Shown: positions 50,491 through 60,479 of the stretch, one piece after another
Numbering within the stretch: position 1 is the first letter of the stretch
How the letters are laid out: every line of letters begins with the position of its first letter
Assembly (NCBI GenBank): GCA_947579665.1
Contig: OX388351.1
Coordinates: forward strand, 63,434,939-63,498,938
Direction: 5' to 3'
Source: Sympetrum striolatum
Taxonomy: Eukaryota; Arthropoda; Insecta; Odonata; Libellulidae
DNA length: 64,000 nucleotides
Position numbers and translations under genes: made by a program
The notes under the pieces: generated by a model
Databases searched by the model: none
Told to the model about the DNA's origin: nothing
Seen by the model: only the letters and a program-made list of their open reading frames with translations

Positions 50491-51480
50491 AGGAGGAAAT
50501 AGATGATAATTATTGAAATTTCGGAAACATTTTCCATTTTGGTTTCATTTTTTTAATAATATCTCGTTAAAAGTTGAATTATAAATGTACAATAGAGGAT
50601 AATTATTGAAATTTAGCTAAAGTTACCCTATTTTTGTTTCTTTTTATGATATAATCAAGTTCAAACGAGGATAATAATGGCAAAGGAGAGGATAATTATT
50701 AAAAAGTCACTAAAATTAAAAATTTTCGTTGGTTATCTCAATATTAACTCGTTCGACCGAGGATGATAAAGGCAAAATAGAGGATAATGATTGAAATTTC
50801 GCTAAAATTATGCCTTTTCGTTTCTTTTTACGATATTATGTCGTTCAAACAAGGATAATAAATGCAAAATAGATGATAATTATTGAAATTTCACTAATTT
50901 ATCCATTTTTGTTCCTTTTTTCATTATTATCTCGTCCGATCGAGGACAATAAAGGCAAAATAGAATATAATTATTGAATTTAGCTAAAATTATGCATTTT
51001 TGTTTCCTTTTACGATATAATGTCGTTAAAACGAGAATAATAATGGGAAATAAGAGGTTTATTTATTGATATTTCGAAAAAATTATTCCCTTTTACTATT
51101 ATAACTAGTTCCAACGAGTATAATAAATGCAAAATAGAGGTTAATTATTGAAATTTCGCTAAATTTATCGCTTCTCGTTATTTTTTCAAAACTAACTCGT
51201 CAAAAATTGGATTATAAAGACAGAATAGAGTGTAAATATTGAAATTTAGCAAAATTTCCCACTTTCGTTACTTTTTACGATATAATCACGTTCAAACGAG
51301 GATATAATGTCAAAGGTGAGAATAATTATTAAAAAATCGCTAAAAGTATCCCATTTCGTTGGTTTTTTCAATATTAACTCGTTCGAACGAAGATGTTAAA
51401 GGCAAAATAGAGGATAATAATTGACAAATAATAAAACAATCCCATTTCGTTGCTTTTTTATTAATTTTCATTATTTTCCT
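50491..51480 (+). repeat. ~92-bp satellite, continuation of array II
   Basis: The 92-bp units resume after the 26-bp minisatellite, with more regular monomers (TCGTTCAAACGAGGATAATA, then GGCAAAATAGAGGATAATTA). The array ends just before the inversion point near 51500. Confidence 0.85.
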
Positions 51481-51509
51481 ATGGCAATTAAATTGCAATT
51501 GGATGGCTA

Positions 51510-52745
51510 ATTTACTTTACAGGTTAGATGGAAGTGGAGACTTTTAATATTTTAAAATTTTGTTTATATTTTTTCCTCTATATTGCGTTTATTTTCGTAA
51601 TTTCTTTCGAAATTATTTTAAAAAAAACGAAAAGGGAAACTTTAGCGAAATATTATTTTGATTTTAGCTTTTGCCTTTTTATCATTATATTGCAGAGATA
51701 ATATCAAAAAAAAAACGAAATGGGTTTCATTATAGCGAATTGTCAAATTGTTTCCTTTAGAATGCCTTTAAGTGCCTCATTTTGTGTGATAATATTGTAA
51801 AAAAAACGGAATGGGGTAATTTTAGCGATATTTCAATAATTATTCTCTATTTTGCAATTTATTATCCTCGTCTGGTTGAGATTATATCGTAGAAAGAAAC
51901 GAATAGGAATAATTATATTGAAATTTTAATCATTTTCTTCTCTTTTGATTTTATTATTATTTTTCCTTTATTTTCCTCGTTTGAGCGAGCTAATATGGAA
52001 TAAACTAAATATGAAAGCGAAATATGAATAATTTCCCTGTATTATCCTCGTTTGAACTACATTATATCGTAAAAAAACTAAAAGGGATATTTTAGCTAAA
52101 TTTCAATAATCATATTCTATTTTGCCTGTATTATCCTCGATTGAAGTACATTATATCGTAAAAAAAACAAAAAGGGGTATTGTAGCTAAATTTCAATAAT
52201 CATATTCTATATATCGCCTTTACTATCCTCGTTTGAACGATATTATATGTAAAAAATATATCGGAAAAGGAAAATTTTTGCGAAATTTCAATAATTAATA
52301 TCTATGTTGCCATTATTATCCTAGTTTGAACAAGATAATATTGAAAACAATGAAACGATACGAGTAATTTTAGCAAAATCGCAATAATTATCATCTATTT
52401 TGCCTTTAATTTCCTCATTTTGTGTGATAATATCGTAAAAAGCTACGAAAAGGGATAATTTTAGCGAATATCAATAATAATTCTATATTTTGCATTTATT
52501 TTTCTCGTTTGAACGAAATAATATAGAATAAAGAAACGTTTAGGGATAATTTTAGAGAAATTTCAATAATTATTCTATCTATTTTTCCTTTATTATCCTC
52601 GTTCGCACCAGATAATATCGTAAAAAGAAAAGAAAAGATATAATTTTGGAGAAATTACAGTCATTGTCCTCCATTTTGCCTTTCACATCCTCGTTTGAAT
52701 GAGTTAAAATTGAAAAAATAAACGAAAAGGGATAGTTTTAGCGAA
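51510..52745 (-). repeat. ~92-bp satellite, array III (inverted)
   Basis: The reverse complement of arrays I and II. It begins CTTTACAGGTTAGATGG, the mirror of the end of array I, and runs ATTATCCTCGTTTGAACG-type strings. Together with arrays I/II it makes a large inverted repeat centred near 51500. Confidence 0.85.
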
Positions 52746-52749
52746 TGTA

Positions 52750-53070
52750 CTATATTATGAACTTCGACACTATTGACATCTCTGGAGGAAAATTGGAACT
52801 TTTGGGTGTAAACTTCGACACTGGTGCCATCTCTTGAGGGACATAGGAACTTTTGTTTACAAACTTCGAAACTAGTGCCATCTTTTGAGGGAAATTAGAA
52901 CTTTTGTTTACAAACTTTGAAACTAGTGCCATCTCTTGAGGGAAATTGGTATTTTGGCTTATAAACTTCGCCACTAATGCCATCTCTTGAGAAAAATTGG
53001 AACTTTGGTTTATAATCTTAGCCACTAATGCCATCTCATGAGGAAAATTTTTAATTTCGTTATTAAACAT
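52750..53070 (-). repeat. 51-bp in-frame minisatellite, copy III (longest open frame)
   Basis: The minus strand has a 106-codon uninterrupted frame made of six 17-residue units: NFPHEMALVAKIINQSS, NFSQEMALVAKFISQNT, NFPQEMALVSKFVNKSS, NFPQKMALVSKFVNKSS, YVPQEMAPVSKFTPKSS and NFPPEMSIVSKFII. Hydrophobic positions and the KF and S pairs repeat regularly. No homologue comes to mind. It may be a non-coding minisatellite whose 51-bp length happens to keep frame, or the repeat domain of an unknown element-encoded protein. Confidence 0.8.
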
Positions 53071-53745
53071 TGCATTAATGCTGCATCTCCAGAAAAATGT
53101 GAACTTTTTTATCTGAAAAATAAAAATATCCCTAAGTAAACTGTAACATTAGCATAAGTTGAGATATAATTCAGTATCATACTTATACTATATTTAGCAA
53201 AAGTCTACTTTACCTAAGAAGGCGGGTTAAAAAATTAATGTTAACTTTTTTAACCAAATCTCTTTTTCTAATTATAATAATTGAAAAAATGTTTAAACAT
53301 TTATATACCAATATTGCATTAACTTTGATATTGTTCTTATTTATGAGTAACCTAACAGTTTCAAACTTTTGGAGTATGTAAAAAGGGTTTATTATATTGA
53401 TTTTTAATAATGAAGTCACTCTATGTTTCAAATGCCGTAGGAAAATAATGAAAATTAATTTCAGTCCTTTCGAAAAAAAGTCAAAATATAGCGCATAAAT
53501 AATTTTTCGATTTCTTTATTAAACTTCCAGTGTAGCAGTTTTCGACTATGACATACGATTAGTAACATTTGCATTTATGTAAAATTAATCCTTGTCACTG
53601 TCACCAACCTGTAAAAGTATAATTAAAATTATGTATTTGTATCGTGTTAAACTTGGGTCCTTCAAATGATATTATAACTTTTTGTTATAAATAAACCATG
53701 CTTAACCTATATCCAGCCTAACAACTTCACGAAGCAGGGTTACAG
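53071..53745 (-). repeat. Spacer segment of compound repeat, copy III (inverted)
   Basis: Reverse complement of the spacer in copies I and II. It stops at AACAACTTCACGAAGCAGGG, so the piggyBac fragment is absent from this copy. Confidence 0.8.
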
Positions 53746-54156
53746 GGTTTCTTGCCGTTGTTCATTACTCTTCACAATACAAAAAAAATTCGTTACTATG
53801 GGTTTGTTTACATTGCAAACAATGAATTGCAACGCGTCTATCGCTCAGTCTCTTGCTATAGATTAAGCTCTGGCTGATTGTTATAATTAAAAGGTTTTCT
53901 TCTCTGTATTTTTTGCTCCATTTGTCTTCTTTATTAGCTTTCTTTTATGTATATTAATAATTTTTGCAATCACTGTTACTTTTTAAGTTTTCACTGTTTG
54001 AATATGAAGTCTTTATTTTTGTTAATAGTTTGTATCGGTCGTGTGTTATTTTGTTCTTCGTTCGTATTTTGATTTCGTTTCCATCGCCGATTATATTGAG
54101 TTGGATATATAATCAGTTTTGTGAATCATCCTATATAGGTGCTTGTAGTAGACTCA
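53746..54156. other. AT-rich DNA, nothing recognised
   Basis: No gene or repeat recognised between the compound block and the next element. Confidence 0.45.
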
Positions 54157-54243
54157 AAAGGCCAATTGCAGTATTTTTCATCGGGCATGTCCGGAAAAAC
54201 ATTATTTATAATGTTTGTGTCGTAAAAGTTAATATGGTATACA

Positions 54244-54247
54244 TTAA
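54244..54247. repeat. TTAA target duplication, left
   Basis: Left copy of the four-base duplication flanking the piggyBac element. The right copy is at 56854-56857. Confidence 0.85.
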
Positions 54248-54378
54248 CCCTCCAAGGACGAGAATTATTTTTTCTTAAAAATTACCCTAATTTTAGTATA
54301 TTGGTATTCAGATGACCTAAATTAACAACAGAAAATTGTTTAAAAAAAGTTAACAATAATAGGTTCGTTGCAAATGCC

Positions 54379-54419
54379 CGTTCCCATATGGGCACGTCAG
54401 TCCTTCCCACTACTACTAT
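54379..54419 (+). repeat. piggyBac subterminal inverted repeat, left
   Basis: CGTTCCCATATGGGCACGTC, then AG and a CCTTCCCACTACTACT string, matches the reverse complement of 56445-56485. The core is a near-palindrome centred on CATATG. Confidence 0.8.
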
Positions 54420-54524
54420 TACGCGCGCCATGATGAAATTTAAAAAAAGCATTTTATTGCAAAAAATCTTATTTATTTCAAAAAAATATTGTATGAAATG
54501 GTTTTTCTTGGAAGATATAAGTAT

Positions 54525-56147
54525 TTATTTTATAATTATTTTGTTAAGCACTTTGTACAAATATTCAACACAGAGCCCAACTTCGCACTTATTACGCATT
54601 GTTCTCCCACGACTCTCGCACTCTTCATAAGCGCAGCGTTTTCCCTTGTTCTGCGGTATGTCACCAATTACACCGATTAATTGATCATACCATAACTCTT
54701 GCGTGGAGCCAGTTTTTGACGTGGAAGCCTTGCTGAGTCGTCCACCGGGTGGTTTTTATTCCGTCTTGTACCGAGTAAAGTACACCTGAGCAATCTTCCG
54801 TCTAAACTCTAATTTTGTCCTTGGATCTGAGGATTTCCTTTTATTATTATTATTATTCGATTGTCTGAGTTGCAAATAATTTACATAAATCATATCTTAC
54901 CAATATGCAGTGAATTTACATGAATTTGGTCAGTTCCACCCATATGCTTATTATACTGGGATATGAAGTAGGGTTGTGGAAGCTGAATAATTTTCTTTTG
55001 TTTCCTATAAAACCTTTTAGCTTTCATCAACGGCGTAACTCCATACGCTGTTGAAGCTGCCACAATTACCAAATTGTCCAGCCATTTAGTGATTCCTATT
55101 CCTTCGCATGTAGAAATAGCTGTGATGCTCTTTCCACTCTCCTCCTTTTTTAGATCATTTTTTGGTGGTAGCGGACAATCTTTCGGAATCCGGTTCTTTC
55201 TGATTCGCTCAGTTCCATTGTAGCCACATCCTTTCAAATGTGGCAATAAATTCTTTCGTATACATTATATATTGAGCTAAATAAATTAATGCTATTATAT
55301 TATTTCACATTACACTTCAAATTATAATAACCGAACCTTATCGATTTACCTCTACTACATCGCTTGCAGCTGTGTCTTTCGTAGTATCTTATCATCTCTT
55401 CCTCACAATCTAAGAACTGGGAAGGCACCAAATGCTGCAAACTACTCTGTGTAATCCTTTTCATCGTAGGCCAGACTTTGTAGAACCCATCGCTTGACTG
55501 TCTAACTTAGTATTATCCGCCAAGTGTAAAAATTTCATTATTTGGATGAATCAGTCCCTCCTCATCGCTCTACTAACCAATTCAATACGTACATCCTTTT
55601 TCGCGTCCCAGTAAAATTTTTTTCCAGGAGAATGTTGTACCCGGATACAATCAAAATGCCAATGACGGCTCGCATCTCCTCTGCTGTAATTTGTGGACTG
55701 GGGCAATTAAAAAATCGGGCGTAATTCTCACTTTGTTCCACTATGAATGCGACGAAATCGTCATCGATGAAGAGCTCTAGCAATTCGATGCAGCTAAGTT
55801 TAGAGTATGAAAAGTAATCTGCTTCAGAAAAACTTCCCGTACACTCAATGCTGCCCTTTATCCATTTTCTCCGCACAGATTTTTTTGCCCCATCGTCTTC
55901 TCCAGCACCGATACTTTCGTTGGTTGCCAACCGAATTTCGGCTTGTGCCCTCATTTGCTTGCCAGTAAAATTGTCAACCAATCTTTCATCATCTTCATCA
56001 GCCAATATTTCATCAGTTCGCTCATTTTCTTCTGTTGGAGAAATGAAGAAATCGGTAACATCTACCTCGCTCTCTTCATCCTCGTCAAGGATTCGGAGAG
56101 CCTCTTTCAGTGAAGTCGACTCATGAAAAATTACGTTTTTCCTGAAT
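54525..56147 (-). pseudogene. piggyBac transposase, broken (family 1)
   Basis: N-terminal part (about 56147-55562): an acidic region (ILDEDEESEVDVTDFF) then DYFSYSKLSCIELLELFIDD and AVIGILIVSGYN, ending at a stop after NWLVER. Middle (about 55500-55290): KRITQSSLQHLVPSQF, then YYERHSCKRCSRGKSIRFGY. Next (55246-54890): RIRKNRIPKDCPLPPK and PQPYFISQYNKHMGGTDQ. C-terminus (about 54830-54525): FRRKIAQVYF, a stop, then KRCAYEECESRGRT, NKCEVGLCVEYLYKVLNK, the cysteine-rich end domain. TTTCTATTCAG at the upstream edge looks like a splice acceptor. Stops and shifts between pieces show that it cannot make a full transposase. Confidence 0.85.
54836..54858. repeat. (TTA)n microsatellite within piggyBac
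   Basis: Seven TTA units lie within the decayed transposase region, between the main catalytic part and the C-terminal cysteine-rich part. Confidence 0.9.
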
Positions 56148-56444
56148 AGAAACTATAACACCTCTAATGATATCATTTTATGTGAAGCTAATAAAATTTG
56201 AAAGGATTTGTATATCTAGTACAATAATCATTTGCTAATATATGTTGTTGCCGCTTCTACTATACAAATTTAGGTTCTCCGAGATTTAGTTCATAAATAT
56301 GCATAATAATTGCCATAGTCTTCTTGTCACAACTTAAAACTAAAATAATTCTTAACTTAATTGCACCAAAAATAATGTATTATGTCGCAAAATAAACTCT
56401 AATATACTATATATAGCTTTCCTTGACAGCCATCGGCAAGGAAG

Positions 56445-56485
56445 TCGAGTAGTAGTGGGAAGGCCTGACGTGCCCATATGGGAAC
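56445..56485 (-). repeat. piggyBac subterminal inverted repeat, right
   Basis: Reverse complement of the left subterminal repeat: AGTAGTAGTGGGAAGG, then CTGACGTGCCCATATGGG and AACG. A related palindrome recurs 350 bp further out, at 56821-56838. Confidence 0.8.
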
Positions 56486-56966
56486 GCAGCAATAAACAAC
56501 GTTATAACAACAACAAATAACCTCAAACTCTGCTCTATTTAATTTCTTTCGATGATTAGAACATCATACTAAAGGTATACAAGCAAAATACTACTTTAAA
56601 TTAAAAACAGTAAAACTTATAAAAATTAGTTGCCAGAAGGATCCATCTCAAAATTTCCCTGTTTTTCGAAAAATCACAAGAAATATTTCCCTTGACTTAA
56701 ATGCACCAAAACTCAAATGAAACTAAGCTTTGGACCCTCTTAGCTCACAAAATAGCGTTTACTGACCATTTTATGACACTCAAGATATTGTTTAGCTACC
56801 TAGAGAACCCAGCTGCAGTCCGTTCCCATATGGGAACGTCAGTCCTTTAAGGGTTAAGCACTTATATATCTTCCAAGTTTTGATTGAATATAGAGTTCGA
56901 AAATACTTTCGTAGATATATGTCTCCATTTTATGCATGGAGAAAGTCATGTGCTGGCCACATCAGA

Positions 56967-57229
56967 ATTTTCTTGTTGCCAATACTTTTAATTACGTTTT
57001 GTTTGACATTATTTTTTCTCTTTATTCGTTTTTCAGATATTTTCCTTTTCATTCACAAGTCCTACTATGATGTAAGTGACTTTTCTGTTATTTTTATTTT
57101 TCACTTTTTCCTGTTCATATACTAACAAAATACATTAAAGGTAGCCAGTGATGTCAAACCGAAGGTTACGTGGATACGCATTGTTGACATGGTCGCTTAA
57201 AAAGGAATAGTGTTTGCTTACATTGTTAC
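56967..57229. other. Short spacer between A5 and the hAT element
   Basis: About 260 bp of AT-rich DNA. No gene recognised. Confidence 0.5.
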
Positions 57230-57559
57230 CAGTGGCGGCGGGTCCATTGGGTTCACTGGTGCACTGAACCCCTAAGAAAACTACTGCACTACTTTTATTT
57301 ATATCAATGTTCTTACCATAACCCAAATAACCTTAACACCAATTACTGGGCCTAACTTTTCCTTCATTGAGTCGCGATTCCTGCCGCTTTTGGTTTTAAC
57401 TAGATTGACTTCGCGCGGGGGCTCACATCCCAGAGTGAACCCCTTCAGCTGACCCGTTATAGGTGAAGAGCGATGAGGGGAAAGAGGGGCATACGGCCTT
57501 TAAACATGGGCCGATCGCTGCACCACGTAGCAGCGACAGCCGACGAGAATGGCTTCATA

Positions 57560-58335
57560 GGATTTTCGGAAATTTGTTTTAGGCAATTTCCGGCAAATTA
57601 GAGAGTTCAAATTCGAGGGATCGCTGGAAGCCGTGCATGTTCAACTAAAATTATAAAGACACCCTCGAATATTAATCCATGTTCGACGCTAGGTCAGGGC
57701 TAATATTCTTCAATTTAAAATGTATTGTGGCGATTTTTCAGATTTTTTAAAAATGTCTTCCCGATGACATGGAAACTTAAGACCCGGCATATGAATATAG
57801 ATCATAAATACATTTCATATACGCTGTTTAACGTTTCCATGATTATTCTTGGTTCGATTCCAGAGCGCCATTTATATTCCTTTATGCATTGCAAATAGGG
57901 ATAATGGAATCGTATTTTAAGATCATCCCAGTATGATATCAACATAACACTTTGGATTAAATAAGTTTTATATATACCAGGTCGTTATATGCATTCATAT
58001 ATAACTCCCGAAATGTCTAGGGCTCGAGACCAGGCGGCTCTACCATTTGAAATGTATGGCGGGAATTTCAATTTTCTTTACGATTCATTTACCGAGTAAT
58101 TGAAAATTATAAGGCCAGGCAGGTAAACCGAAGAAATGAGCGTCTCATATTTACAATTTATCTTTTAACTTATGATCATTGATTCGACGCTGGGGCACCA
58201 TCTGTATTCTACCATATATTTTAAAGGTGGATTGTAGAATTACATTTGAGGTCTTTCCCGATGTGATATCGACTTGAAATTTGTATCATCAATATTCTTG
58301 CAGTATGCAAGCAACTTTTACTCGTATATATAGAT
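57560..58335 (-). repeat. Divergent B-box repeat unit inside the hAT
   Basis: It aligns by eye with the left arm of the palindrome at 61586-62735. Shared strings are GAGGGATCGCTGGA, GGTTCGATTCCAGAG (57851), the CGATTTTTCAG region and CTTGCAGTATGCAAGCAACTTTTACTCG at the end (given here only in outline). It is older or faster-evolving than the copies at 60.5-63.9 kb and has internal deletions. Confidence 0.7.
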
Positions 58336-58480
58336 AATTAATTTTAAATAAGAATTTATATAAAAATTTCATTTGTAATTGTTTCTTTTTAATTAGAAAT
58401 AATTATATTGTACTTGGCAAAATACTTTTGAACATATTCATGCATTCATAAGTTTCTGCGTTCTTCCACTTTCTTTAATC

Positions 58481-58816
58481 TCAAAAAACAGGCAACAGCA
58501 GGTCCTTGGTCATAATAAGCAGTTCCAACTCTGTTAATTGCGATGTGTACATCCTAGAATTTATAGCTTCTCTAGAAAGACTTGACAGTGTATTGGATTT
58601 AAGTGTGTCATGGATTGACACATCTCTCTCCGTGCCAGCACTGTGAGAAGTTAAAGTAAGATCTGCCAGAATTAATTTGTTGAAAATTGATGGATGTTGT
58701 GATACCTTCAAGTAATGGTAAAGCCTATCTGTTGACGAAGTCATGTCTGGAGGAGGAGGAACATAGGGCCCGCCACCTTCCCGAACTATATTCCTGGAAA
58801 GAAACATTTTATCCAA
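58481..58816 (-). pseudogene. Probable hAT transposase C-terminal remnant
   Basis: An open minus-strand frame of 112 codons. Its middle reads LTSHSAGTERDVSIHDTLKS, then LSSLSREAINSRMY. This resembles the hAT C-terminal dimerisation region, where S(A/S)xxERxFS is followed by a basic or amphipathic stretch and Lxxexlnxll. The F of ERxFS is replaced here by V. Upstream catalytic motifs are not legible, so it is a remnant. Its place inside a hAT-ended element supports the call. Confidence 0.5.
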
Positions 58817-59867
58817 ACTCTAGCGTTTAACGCTTCCTGACTTTAGTGTAACACGCGTAGAACTTGAGTTGTTTCCCTTGTTTGCCGGCGCCAAATACTG
58901 TCTCTGGGCCGCAAAATTTTGGCACTAGGCGTCATTCATGTCGCCTACTTGGTATGTTATTTTGTGCACTGGTGTCTGCAGCTATGTAATGGCTACCCAT
59001 AATGCGGTGCAATATTGTGAATTTGCGGAGTTCTTTCGTATCCAGTGTACATATTCAGTTACCGGTGTTGAGGTTGCTTGTGGCGTACTCATTGTCAGTA
59101 TGTAGACCTACTGCGTTACTTGTTTGTGAACAGTTTTTCTCGCTCTTCATGATGAATAGTGTCCAATTTCTGAAAGGGATTAATTTTTCCTCTATTTCTG
59201 TTTAAGAAAAATGTGCAATAAAAGAAGTCGGAAGTCCTATTCCTTTGCTGAACCTATCTCAGAGTCAGAGAAGCAAAGGTAGGCAATACTTCCGAGTGTT
59301 TAAGCCATAGATATATGAGAGAAACAATTGGATTTGTGGCTGCGACTCTTCCAATAGGCTATACTATTTCCCTCTGCTCTTTGCGAAAGACAAGGACGCG
59401 ACCTGGGCAAAAATAGGTTTATTTGATTTATGGTATTAATCTTAAAAAATTATTCGGTGACAGTCTTGCCATATACTTCAACCCTGAATAAAACAATATA
59501 AGGTAATTGGTTTATTTTCTTATGCTTATATTTAATATTTCAAAAAATAAATGCAAGTTGAATATTAAAAGGTATTTTGGTCTTTAATAATACATACGGA
59601 GAAATATGAATCGAGAATTTAAATAAAAACTCAATTTTCGAGAATATAGGGATTTTGTACAATGAAGGCATATATTGATTCAACCCGAAATATTAATTTT
59701 CATATTTCTACTGCTTTTATCCGCGGTTGTTGTGAATTATACTGCGTCCATGTAAGCAGAGGTAATATTCTAGTATGAGCCAAAATATTTAACCATAATC
59801 GCGGCCACTTAAAAATATACGAATATTGAAATGAACCCCCTGTTTTTTTAGTTACGCGCCGCCACTG

Positions 59868-60479
59868 ATTGTTACCCTTAGAATCATTTCGACGACAAGA
59901 ACGTCCATGTTTATTTTAAGATCGAGAGTATTAATTATTTGAAATTTGATTCGCAAAGTATAATTTTAAACTGAATATCAAGTTTTATTCAACTTTGGTT
60001 TAACTTATACTGAAAACTTAAAGTAAAATGTATTATTAAGAAGAACAATTTGTACTTTCTCCACAGTATTTTATTAAAAACAATCAAAGGAAATAAAACA
60101 CGACTAGTTTCAGATGAATGCAGATAGTGAAAATGTATTAAGTTAAAGGTCCGCTAAAGAGTATCCTTATTAAGTTAATAACAATTCACCTACCTAAATG
60201 GTTTAAGTTTTGAATATTTGGCTCTCGAAGGAAAGTTTAATAATTGTACTGTTGATATTTGTCTCTTTTAAGTAATAAGTTTGCCAGGCTTTGGCCTAGA
60301 AAAATTGGCTAATAAACTAGTCCAAGCATTCCCAATTACTGCAATTTAGCACCATAGATTTATGCTGATTACACATCATTTTAATTTGTGAAGCTCAATC
60401 AATCTGGTACTTAGGTTAATCATAATTTTAAACACCATTGAATATTTAACTGCTAATTATAATACGGTTTATTATAATT
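59868..60479. other. AT-rich DNA, nothing recognised
   Basis: It begins with the right ATTGTTAC duplication of the hAT. No gene recognised. Confidence 0.5.

Larger units (their letters stand above)
54248..56853 (-). mobile_element. piggyBac element (family 1), 2606 bp
   Basis: Terminal inverted repeats CCCTCCAAGGAC (left) and GTCCTTTAAGGG (right; reverse complement CCCTTAAAGGAC) abut TTAA on both sides, the hallmark of piggyBac transposition. Subterminal inverted repeats beginning CGTTCCCATATGGGCACG lie at 54379 and, reversed, at about 56445-56485. A third CGTTCCCATATGGGAACG lies at 56821. A decayed transposase is on the minus strand. Its host site is a family A copy whose uninterrupted form is seen at A1 and A4. 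Confidence 0.9.
54157..56966 (+). mobile_element. Family A element, copy A5, split by a piggyBac
   Basis: The left piece (54157-54243) carries AAAGGCCAATTGCAG and ACATTATTTATAATGT. The right piece (56858-56966) carries ATCTTCCAAGTTTTGATTG, GAGTTCGAAAATACT and GCTGGCCACATCAGA. In A1 and A4 the two pieces are continuous through AATTAATCTCT. Here TTAA is duplicated around the piggyBac. The terminal hairpin side is missing. Confidence 0.85.
57230..59867 (-). mobile_element. hAT element, 2638 bp
   Basis: The left end CAGTGGCGGCG and right end CGCCGCCACTG are perfect inverted repeats of 11 bp. The flanks are ATTGTTAC at 57222-57229 and 59868-59875, an exact 8-bp duplication, the signature of hAT transposition. 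Just inside, the left end has GGGTTCACTGG and the right end has GAACCCCCTG. The interior holds a short transposase remnant on the minus strand and a divergent B-box repeat copy (57560-58335). It is unlikely to be autonomous. Confidence 0.92.

Noticed and set aside
50088..50537. 149-codon minus-strand frame with repeated SSFTHYELFLPLH-like runs
   Set aside because: It is the three-fold read-through of a 26-bp minisatellite (78 bp per cycle), not a protein gene.
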